NCBI GenBank assembly: GCA_020744425.1 | Contig: JAGMUV010000025.1 | Span: forward strand, 372,001 to 436,000 | DNA from: Dactylonectria macrodidyma | Taxonomy: Eukaryota > Ascomycota > Sordariomycetes > Hypocreales > Nectriaceae | Direction: 5' to 3' | DNA: 64,000 bases | Part shown: piece by piece, positions 19,442 to 29,733 of the stretch | Layout of the letters: each line of letters opens with the position of its first letter | Numbering within the stretch: position 1 is the stretch's first letter | Made by a program: the position numbers and the translations under genes | The notes under the pieces: model-generated | Seen by the model: the letters and a program-made list of their open reading frames with translations, nothing else | The model's database searches: none | What the model was told of the DNA's origin: nothing

Positions 19442-21388
19442 GCTTCCACTCGACATGTCATTATCCAACGTATTCAGCTCAAAATAACGTCAGATGTCTT
19501 CTTTGCTCGGATTCCCGCGGACCATTATATCATGCCGCTGACACTGACGTAGGTATGCACCGTAATGGCCCAGTGCCGCTTACTCCGACTTCCCATACCC
19601 CCTCGACCTTTCGACTGCCGCTCGTTCTCCATCGTGGCTTGGTCTACCTGGTCTGTCCTATTAGTCTACCTGATTTATCTTATTGGTCTACCTGGTCCGT
19701 TCTGTTGGTCGGCCTCGCTCCTCCTAGGCGGCCGCCGGCCCAACATCTCACCCTGCGGCTTGGAGCGTATGCATTCACGACACCATCACCGTCAACGCCA
19801 CAGCCTCGTTTTTGCTCTTTTCTCCCATGCCATGTTTCAAACCTTATGGCAGACTACCCTTATTTGGGTTGACCGATTCACAACGGGTAAGATCCCGGAG
19901 GTGGGATCCTAGAGCAGAGCGCTAGTAGGGGGATTGGTAAGAATAGCAGCACTACCTGAGACGATGGTGCCTAGCGTCGACCATCTTTATTCGAATCCAA
20001 GACACATAGCTTGTGAAATTCTCCGAACTGGCTCAGGCTTTCTCCTCTATTATACAGGTAGGCCTCGACCGCTGCACCGAGCCATCCTAGCCCTTGTCCT
20101 CTCAACCCCACCTACGCACGCCCGTGCGGCTACAACTGATTGGCTTGCCGCAGTCTATGACCGCCAGAGTCAACTTTTACGATATGAATACGAAATACCC
20201 CCTACTCAAGCCCCTCAAAATGGTGTGGAGGCCATGGTGTGTGCATCTGGGACGGGCCGTTTACAGCGCGCGTGGCGGCGGCGGAGCGGATAGGACGCGA
20301 GACGGTTGCCAAGGGAGGATTGCAGCAAGCCAAGATAAGCTCATATTGCGGTGTTTCCCCTTTACGGACTTCCCCTCGGCGGGTGCGAAGGTTCGTCTGA
20401 CATGGATGTCATGTACACGTCGCGCCATAACCTGCGCAAGTCGCGATAATGCGAGAAGCGCAGGGCTGGCCAATGGTGGTATTAGAGATAGCCACTGACG
20501 CGTGGTCAGCGTAATACTTTAACGGACCAGCATCTCTTATCAAACTTTTGATTATCAAGTCTGTGAGACTTGTAGAAAAAGAAGGACAGCTCTTGGTGTT
20601 GACAATACCAGGATACGATCTTGCCGGGGTTCTTTCTGACATGCTTTTGAGCCACGCCTGAAAGCTGCTTGGCTGCCTAGGTCGATCCCCAGGATGGACC
20701 CGGTTGAAAACAGGCTCTGGATGGATGGAATCATTCCGAGACCCCCACTTCAGGAGGCTAGGGCCATTGCCGATCCCCAGGTGTACAGGGCTTGCCGAAT
20801 CAGCCGAGAACGAGCCATCTCGCACGAGCTTCGGCAGATTTTCAGATCAACATCAACGGATGGCTCGGATATCTAGCGTGGCAGTGTATCGATGCCGGGA
20901 GCGTCAAGCCGGGATATCATGCTAGCTAATTTTGGTCTAGGTCTTCGAAACTGTAGTCAGCTTGATCACTTTGCGCATCTGCCGACATAGAGGCTACCCT
21001 ATACCTTTAACAGACTATCTAAGGGCTGATAAATACTGGATACTGAGAACGAGACAACGTAACGTTGGGATATTGTACGCGTACGCATTTATTTATACAC
21101 CATTGATTTATCACCTCAATGCCCTCCGTGCTCAGCCATGCTTATTCCACAATCTTTGAAATCCTCCATCATGGCGGACCGTGTTGTCCCGAGTCCGCTT
21201 GGCCTTCAGCTGACTGGATACACATGGCAAAAGTTCCGACACCTCAACTTAGCCCGAAGAATGTCCCCGAGGCCACTCAATAAACCCCGAGCAGGATCCC
21301 CGGCTACGAGATAAGGTACCGTGAGCCACAAGATGTTCTCCATCGTAAAGTGGACACAGTGAGATGGTCAAAGCCCCTGCAGGCAGGC

Positions 21389-21399
21389 TCGTGTGTCGG
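21389..21399. promoter_or_regulatory. Candidate relaxed AflR-type site (TCG N5 CGG)
   Basis: TCGTGTGTCGG fits the relaxed consensus TCG(N5)CGR and lies about 350 bases upstream of the PKS ATG. It is weaker than the palindrome at 21661. Confidence 0.3.
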
Positions 21400-21660
21400 G
21401 AACGATGCCGTTCCATGGGGAATTTTTAAGCTTGTCTGCGCAGAGAGCGTCATGATGAGTTAGTCGTGCTTCGTTCGGGAAGTAAGTGGTGTTTGTACAG
21501 AAAAATGGGGTTTGACTTGGTAGCCGTTTGAGGCTTATGTTTTCGGGCTCTCTGAATCCGTATGGGTTTCCCGAGCGGACATCACCGACCCCGAGAAGTA
21601 CAATCGAAGAGTTGTCGGTTCTGCTAGCGACAGATAGATGTAAACGAGTTGGCATATATA

Positions 21661-21671
21661 TCGAGCAACGA
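21661..21671. promoter_or_regulatory. Candidate AflR-type binding site upstream of the PKS
   Basis: TCGAGCAACGA is an exact TCG(N5)CGA match, 81 bases upstream of the PKS ATG and directly after a TATATA run (21654-21660). Its closeness to the TATA-like run is unusual for an activator site. Binding by the adjacent AflR-like protein is inferred. Confidence 0.5.
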
Positions 21672-21751
21672 GTTGCCGAAGGACACAATGGAATCAGCAC
21701 TCCAGCACAACCCACCAAGAGTCCGCCTGTCAACTTAACTCAAAAGACAAA

Positions 21752-24700
21752 ATGTCGGACCAACTGAAACTGTACGTCTTTGGAGACCAGACGTACGATA
21801 TCCAGCCCCACCTCAAGGCCCTACTACAGAATAGAGGCAACCCGGTTCTCGAGGACTTTTTCATCAAGGCGTACGATGCTATCCGCACAGAGATCTTCAA
21901 GTTGCCGCACCATGTCCGGGAGGATGATATTCCGCGGTTCACCTGCTATCAGGATCTAGTGCTCTGGAACCAACCCGGGAAACGGTGTATTCCCTTGGAC
22001 ATGGCCGTGACGTGCCTGTATCAGCTAGGAGTATTCATCATGTGAGTCCCGAAAACTTTCAAGTTTGAACTATGAGCTAATTCTCTCAAGACAAGCGGAA
22101 GATTGCTATCATGGCACCTCAGTCTCTCAGAGTATCGGTCTCTGCACAGGAGCTCTAGCGGCAGCAGCTGTGAGCTCGAGCCGCAGCATGCTCGACCTTA
22201 TTCCGAGGGCAGTTGATGCCGTCACAGTGGCCTTTCGAATAGGCATGCATGTGACAGATGCCGCGAAGCGAGTTGCCCTTGCCCAAAACTTGGACGAGAG
22301 CTGGTCCATCATTGTCCCCGGCACGGCATCCTATGAAGCCGTGGACAAGTTTTGCGAAGAAACCGTAAGTAGCTCATGGCGGTCTGGAATGACTCGGATA
22401 GATGACTTATCTTTTGTATAGAAATTGCCGTTGACTAGCAAGCCCTACGTCAGCGCATACGCGCCGAGCGGCATCACTGTGAGCGGACCACCTAGCTCGC
22501 TCTCGCAACTCGTCGACTCTGAGAGCTTCAAGGGTCTACGGTTTAAGAACATACCAATCTACGCGCCATATCACGCGCCGCATCTCTACTCGCAGTCTGA
22601 TGTCAGTGAGATTATTGGCGATCTGGGCACCACGAGTGCTGAGCACATAGGGTCCCCAGCGGAAGGGGGCACCTTCACTACTCTCTTGGAGACTGCAGTT
22701 GCACATGCTTTGCTACAACCGATCCGGTGGAGCGACATCCTCGAGGAACTGCAGACAACGTTGCAAAAGATGACGCCACAGTCACTTAACATCGTCCCCA
22801 TTGCGACAACTGCTGACCAACTCATCCACACTGCACTGAAGCAGACCTCGTTCCACACATTGCTGCCATCTTCACCAACCCAGACCAAAACAACACCCCT
22901 CGATGATACTTCAGCCGGCCCAACGAAACCCAAGCTTGCCATCATCGGTATGTCCGGTCGCTTCCCCGGCGCCAAAGACAACGAGGCATTCTGGGATCTC
23001 CTATATCAAGGCCTCGACGTGCACAAGCCAGTCCCGCCTCTGCACTGGGACAGTAAGACCCACGTCGACCCGACGGGAAAGAAGAAGAACACGAGCGCAA
23101 CGCCGTTTGGCTGCTGGCTGGATGACCCGGCCGTGTTCGACGCTCGCTTCTTCAACATCTCGCCGCGAGAGGCGCCGCAAATCGATCCTGCTCAGCGCCT
23201 TGCTCTGATGACTGCCTACGAGGCCATTGAGCAGGCTGGTATTGTTCCAGACGCCACGCCTTCGACGAGAAGAGACCGCGTGGGTGTCTTTTATGGCGTC
23301 ACGAGTAACGACTGGATGGAGACCAACAGCGCGCAGAGTATCGACACGTACTTCATCCCTGGTGGAAACCGGGCTTTCATCCCGGGTCGCATCAACTACT
23401 TCTTCAAGTTCAGCGGGCCGAGCTATGCGGTCGATACGGCGTGCTCTTCTAGTCTTGCAGGCATCCACCTGGCGTGCAACTCACTGTGGCGAGGCGATAT
23501 TGACACGGCTATCGCTGGCGGGACGAATGTCCTAACGAACCCAGACTTCACAGCTGGCCTTGATCGAGGGCACTTCCTCTCTCGCACGGGGAATTGTAAG
23601 ACGTTCGATGATGGAGCGGATGGGTATTGTCGAGGCGAAGGCATCGGAACGGTCATTCTGAAGCGCCTTGACGATGCAATTGCAGACAACGACCCTGTTC
23701 TGGGTGTTATTCTTGGTGCGTATACCAACCATTCGGCCGAGTCCGAGTCCATCACCAGACCGCATGTCGGCGCGCAGCGGGCCATCTTCAAGAAGATTCT
23801 CAACCAAGCTGCCGTGGACCCGTACTCTGTCAGCTATGTCGAGATGCACGGAACGTAAGGAATCCCTGATGAATGCCTCGTATTTACAACGTTGCTAACA
23901 CTGTGTTTGTAGAGGCACCCAAGCTGGCGATGCCGGCGAAATGTCCAGCGTGCTCGACACCTTTGCACCGCCTCTAGCCCAAGTCAAACGAGGCCGGACA
24001 AGCGATGAAGCGCTGTATCTTGGCTCAGCAAAATGTAACATCGGGCACGGTGAAGCGGCTTCTGGTGTGTCGAGTTTGATCAAGGTGCTGCTGATGATGC
24101 AGCGCAACACCATCGTGCCGCACTGCGGCATCAAGACTAAGATCAACCGCAAGTTTCCGACAGACCTAAACGAGCGCAACGTCAACATTGCCCTCGAGCC
24201 CAAAACTTGGGAGCGAGGTGATGGAAGACGCGTATTTATCAATAACTTTAGTGCTGCGGGTGGAAACTCGGCCGTGTTGTTGGAAGATGCGCCGCTTCGG
24301 AGTGAGACTTCTATGGGCGATGATCCACGCGGTCAGCATGTCATCGCGTGCTCGGCAAAGACAGGCATCTCTCTACAAGGGAACCTCAGATCAATGCTGG
24401 CCTTTTTGAAGCAGAACCAAGACGTATCTCCAGGCCAGCTCTCGTACACCACGACCGCACGCCGTATTCACCACCAACACCGCGTCATGCTGACCGGTTC
24501 AGTCGTTCCAGAGCTGTGCACACAGATTGAAGCCGCGCTCCGAGACAACGCGGGCATGACGAGGCCCAAGAGCGCTCCTGCCGTGGTCTTTGCATTTACT
24601 GGCCAGGGCGCCCAGTACCCAGGCATGGGCAAGCAGCTCTTCGAAACGTCGTCGTTCTTCCGGTCTGAGATGCGTCGGCTGGACCAGATGGCGCAGAACC

Positions 24701-27700
24701 TGGGTTTTGCGTCGGTACTGCCTGTGATTCAATCTGGCGAGCAGGATATTGGTGTCTTTGCGCCCATGGCTGTTCAGCTTGCGAGTGTCTGCTTCCAGAT
24801 TGCCCTAAACAAACTGTGGGCGTCGTGGAACATTACTCCCACTGCGGTGGTCGGACATAGTCTCGGCGAGTACGCTGCCCTCAACGTTGCAGGCGTTCTC
24901 TCAGATGCAGACACCATCTATCTCGTTGGAACGAGAGCCGCGTTGCTACAGGAAAAGTGCAAACGCGGCACGCACTCCATGCTTGTCGTCAAGGGCTCAG
25001 TGGACGAGATTGCTACTGTCCTCAAAGACAAAACGTACGAGCTCGCATGCATCAACTCGCCCATCGAGACAGTTCTAGCCGGATCGAGTGATGAAATCTC
25101 CGCACTGAAGGGATTGCTCACGGATGCTGGTATGAAATCAACGCTGCTCAAGGTTCCCTTCGCGTTCCATTCGTCGCAGCTGGATCCGATTCTGCAAGAC
25201 TTTACGCAGCTCGCTAGCGGCGTGACCTTTTCCAAGCCTAAGATCGCAGTGTTGTGCCCTCTAGATGGCAGCGTAGTTAGTACGAGTGGTACCTTCAGGC
25301 CCGAGTACCTTGCGAGGCATTCGAGAGAACCAGTCAACATGCTCAAGGCGCTTCTCGCAGCCCAGAGTGACCAGATTATCACCGAAAGAACGGCAGTCAT
25401 TGAAATAGGACCACATCCAGCCATCTCAGGCATGGGAAGGGCAGTGCTAGGCTCACAGATCCCATTCCTCGCCTCGGCACAGCGTGGCAGGCCGACCTGG
25501 CACGTCCTCGCAGCAGCACTTAAAGCGCTGTATAATGCCGGCGCTGATATCCGCTGGGCGGACTACCATCGTGACTTCAAGACCTCTCACGCGGTTGTTG
25601 CGCTGCCGGCATATAGCTGGGACCTGAAGGAATACTGGATGCAGTACGTTAACGACTGGTCGCTGCGGAAGGGCGATCCGCCGCTGGCGATCAAGGAGAC
25701 GTCCAAGATTGAGAGCACTACTATCCACAGGGTTGTCGAGGAGATGGGTGACTCTAACAAGGCTCACATTATAGTCGAAGCAGATATTGCGCGCGAGGAT
25801 CTGAGCCCGCTAGTTCAAGGACACGAAGTTGACGGCATTCCGCTCTGCACTCCGTCTGTATACGCAGATATCGCCTTGACACTCGGCACTTACCTCCTAC
25901 AGCGCTACCGCCCAACCCAGCAGGAGAATCTCGTTGATGTGTCGGACATGACAATCTCAAAAGCCTTGATCTTGAAGGCAGGGGCTTCACAGCAGCTCCT
26001 TCAAGCTCATGGCGAAGTTGACTGGGTTACTCAATCGGCTGCTGTCAAGTTCATGTCTTTTGATGTAAGTGCTAGAAATCCTGTTCACTTTTCTCATTGA
26101 GTGTGACTAATTGTATCACAGAACAAGCAGAAATTGCAGGAGCACGCAAGATGTGTCGTACGCTTCAAAGACAGAAGTCTCCAAAAGACTCTCCAAGCAC
26201 AAGCGGCAAGCATCATGCAAAAGCGACAAACTCTCCGAGACGGTATCGCCACGGGTGTCACGGCGCGTTTCAACCGCCCAATGGTCTACAGAGCTATTCG
26301 GCCCTTGGCCAGATTCCACGACGACTACCGAGCCATTGACGAGATCGTGCTCAACAGCAATACTCTTGAGGCCTTGAGCAACCTTAGTTTCGGCACCGTA
26401 AAGCGCGGCGGCGACTTCCACACGCACCCGGCCATCATCGACTCGCTGACACAGTCGTGCGGCTTCACCATGAACTGCAACGATGCTACTGACCTGGACG
26501 TGCAGGTGTTCATGAATCACGGCTGGGGCTCGTTTCAGATGTTTGAGCCGATGGACTTTGATAAGAAGTACACGACGTACACTCAGATGGTGGAGGGAGA
26601 TGACAAGCTGTGGCACGGCGATGTGGTCATCTTTGACGGTGATTGCGTTGTCGCATTCTTTGGGCAGATTGCGGTATGCCATTATATTCTCGACTAATTG
26701 TAACATGCACTAACATTTTCACTAGATTCAAGGTGTCCCGCGTCGCGTCTTGAAAGTCATCTTGTCCATCGAAAGCGGCAACAAGTCTCAGAAGCAGCAA
26801 CCTGTGCAGAAGAAGCAAGCTTCCATCACAGTCGCAGACCTCGCCCCAAAGACTCTTCAAGTCCCCTCCTCCGTGGGCGGAGAGCCGGACGCGTCCAGAA
26901 TCACAGCAGCGCTAACGATTATTGCCGAGGAGAGCGGGCTGGCTTTGTCTGACTTGACTGATAGCACCGTCTTCGCTGACGTCGGTATTGACTCGCTGCT
27001 GGGCCTGACCATTTCAGCTCGCTTCAAAGAGGAGCTCGACATGGAGCTGGAGTTTAACGCTTTTTTCTTCGAGTATCCCTCCGTTGGCGATCTCAGGGTG
27101 TTGCTAGGAGACTCTGGAGCTAGCACAACCGGGGCCTCGACGCCTAGTTCGACAGATAATGTCTCGGGCTTGCCAACGACGACTGGGACTGGAGCCACAA
27201 CTCCAAACACGGAAGAGTCTTTCCAGAACAACAAGGTCAACTTCCAGCGTGCTCTTGAGATTGTAGCTGAGGAGAGCGGGCTTTCGGTGGACGATCTCAC
27301 AGACGACACTAATTTTGCCGATTCTGGTGTGGACTCGCTGTTGTCGCTCGTGATCGTGAGTCGATTCCGAGATGAGCTGGAGCTTGACATCCAACACGAG
27401 TCACTCTTCCTCGAGTGTCCCACTGTAGCCGACCTGAAGCATTTGCTGCTAGGAAGTCCGAATGGTAGTGACGCCGTCCAGCTCCCCACATCCATCGAGC
27501 CAACCCCGATTCTCGCAGTTGAACAACCCGTCAAAGAGGTCACACCAACACTCAACGAAGGCGAAATAGCTTTACTGGCAACTCGAAAGGCTGCAGTCGA
27601 TGATCTTGTTCAAAAGTACACGGCCGGATTCACCATCCCTGCTTCTTTGCCCTCATCTCCCGCACCAAACAACAACGAAAAGGTCGTCCTTGTCACCGGA

Positions 27701-28798
27701 GCCTCAGGAAGCCTGGGCGGCAACTTGGTCTACCACATCGCGCAGCTCTCCGACGTAAAGACAGTCATCTGTCTCAACCGCGAGAACAAGGCAGAGCCGT
27801 ACATCCGCCAGCAAAAGGCCATGCGGGAAAAGGGCATCCGGTTTCCCGAGGCCCTGAAGCCCAAGCTGCTCGTGTTCCAGACGGACACGGCGAAGTCCAT
27901 GTTTGGGCTGCCGGAGAGCGACTATGAGGGTCTCGTGGGATCCGTGACGCACCTAATTCATAACGCGTGGCCTATGAGTGCGAAGCGTCCATTGGCGGGT
28001 TTTGAGTCTCAGTTCCAGGTCATGCGGAATCTCATTGATCTTGGAGCCGCTGTTGTGGCTAGACGCCCGGAGTCCTTCAGGTTCAGTTTCCAGATGGTCT
28101 CTTCTATCGGTGTCGTTGGTCACTACGGCCTTGGGAACGGAAAGGAGAGGACTTACGTACCAGAGGAGAGATCCAGGATCGAGTCAGTGCTACCTAACGG
28201 GTACAGTGACGCCAAGTGGGGTTGTGAGAGAATGCTGGACGAGACTCTTCACAAGCATTCCGGGCGCTTCCGAACCATGACTGTTCGTCTGGGACAGATT
28301 GCTGGATCCAGTACCAGCGGATATTGGAACCCGATGGAACACTTCGGATTCCTTATCAAGTCATCTCAGACCCTAGATGCTTTACCCGATGTGGGTGGAA
28401 AAGTCTATTGGACATCAGTGAACGACATCGCCGGCACCTTATCCGACCTGGTCCTCTCCAACAACACTCCTCACGACATCTACCACATCGAAAACCCAGT
28501 CGGTCAGCCTTGGCCCGAGATGAACAAGATTCTCGCAGACGCACTCGGCATCAAGAGCCTGATCCCCTTCGAGGAATGGGTCGAGCGCGTGCGAGCGGCT
28601 CCGCAGCGCAACAACCCTGCGTCCACGCTGCTTGGCTTCTTGGATAGCAACTACCTGCGGATGTCTTGTGGTGGATTGGTCTTGGGAGTGAAGAACACAC
28701 TGGAGCACTCGAAGACGCTTTCTGCGGTTGGGCCGGTGAGCGAGGAGGTGGCGAGGAAGTATATTCACATTTGGAAAGAGATTGGCTTTTTGAACTAA
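21752..28798 (+). CDS. Non-reducing polyketide synthase, SAT-KS-AT-PT-ACP-ACP-R
   Basis: Six exons (21752-22041, 22091-22364, 22422-23854, 23913-26064, 26122-26673, 26726-28798) close in phase to 2,257 residues. Domains in order: SAT with GLCTG (Cys115); KS from about 358 with DTACSSS (Cys529), HGTGTQ (His664) and NIGHGE (His711); AT from about 888 with FTGQGAQYPGMG and GHSLGEY (Ser982); PT about 1270-1590 with QGHEVDG (His1303) and PAIIDSLTQ (Asp1490); ACP1 (GIDSLLG, Ser1657) and ACP2 (GVDSLLS, Ser1771); and a C-terminal Rossmann reductase from about 1885 with VTGASGSLGG and GYSDAKW (Tyr2060, Lys2064). All catalytic residues are present. There is no methyltransferase and no thioesterase. The expected product is an unmethylated aromatic polyketide released reductively as an aldehyde or alcohol. 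The same plan without MT is known for fusarubin-type synthases; the product here is unknown. Confidence 0.95.
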
Positions 28799-29733
28799 GA
28801 GTGTGAACCACGTTATTGGATGCTGATAAAGATTATGGGTCGGGGAATGCTTGCCTAGCATAGATTATGAATTGCCAGAAGTAGTACCAAGTCGGTTATG
28901 TCAATTGTCCCATTTATTCATTCATTCCTTTTGCTCTTGAATTCTGGTTGTTAGTTTATCGGTGTACGAATAATGAATGCGCTGTCCGCTTCATCATGGG
29001 AGAGCGAGTTGCTGACACAAAAGCCAAAAAAAAAAGGGGGGGGGGGTTTCTTTCTTCTGCATTTTGAGCGGTTTCATCATAGAATGCTTCTACGGTTCTC
29101 TCTACCATTATCACTAATCAGCTCATTGCCTCTGATTGTGCGCTGTGTGTTCGATCTACGAGACCTCTCCACAGTCAGCCAAGAGTTTGCTCGGAATAGG
29201 ATCAAGTAGATTGATATGGTATGTCACGGCATCTAGGTCGTCAAATATCACTATGGATAAGGGTGTCCGCTCTAGGCGACTTGCTAGCACGAAGACAAAA
29301 AAAGCACAATTTTATTCAGCACTCAAAGTCAAATGTCAGATCCTTTGCAAGATATACGAATGCGTCATGGTGAGTAACCAAGCATCTCTTCATCAGAGTG
29401 ATGTGAGCCCGAAGCTCGCTTGAGTGAGGGGTCATAATTGCTTCTGCGTGTGTCCAAATTCGGCTCGAAGGCTTGCGCGAACGCTCACCCAGTCAAGCAA
29501 TACTATTGGCCGCCTCCTTCAAGGCTCTGACTGGCCAGCAAGATAAGAAGCTGCTCCTGGCTGATTGGGCCTTTTTGCTGCAGGCATCTCACCATTACAT
29601 AAGCCGCCTTGGACAATTTTAATCTCAGCCCGATGACCGATGAGGCCTCCTCGGTTATCCTCTCACGTCCAGTCATTCACCCCTCATCAATACCTTATCC
29701 TGGAAGGCGGAGTCAACTACAGCGACGAAGCGG
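28799..29733. other. PKS 3' flank and promoter of the next gene
   Basis: No gene is supported. It includes an A10/G11 homopolymer junction at about 29027-29047, which may be a sequencing-sensitive site. Confidence 0.5.
29027..29047. repeat. Poly-A / poly-G homopolymer junction
   Basis: About ten A residues are followed directly by about eleven G residues in non-coding DNA 3' of the PKS. Confidence 0.7.

Larger units (their letters stand above)
19358..21751. other. 2.4 kb divergent promoter between regulator and PKS
   Basis: No supported gene. Notable sites are a (TA)n run near the regulator, a TCG(N6)CGA at 19603-19614, TCGTGTGTCGG at 21389-21399 and TCGAGCAACGA at 21661-21671. Open frames on both strands (up to about 138 codons) carry no recognisable motif. 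Confidence 0.5.

Noticed and set aside
20409..20825. 138-codon minus-strand frame in the regulator-PKS interval as a hidden cluster gene
   Set aside because: Low-complexity composition without motif and several overlapping frames on the other strand; no splice model extends it.
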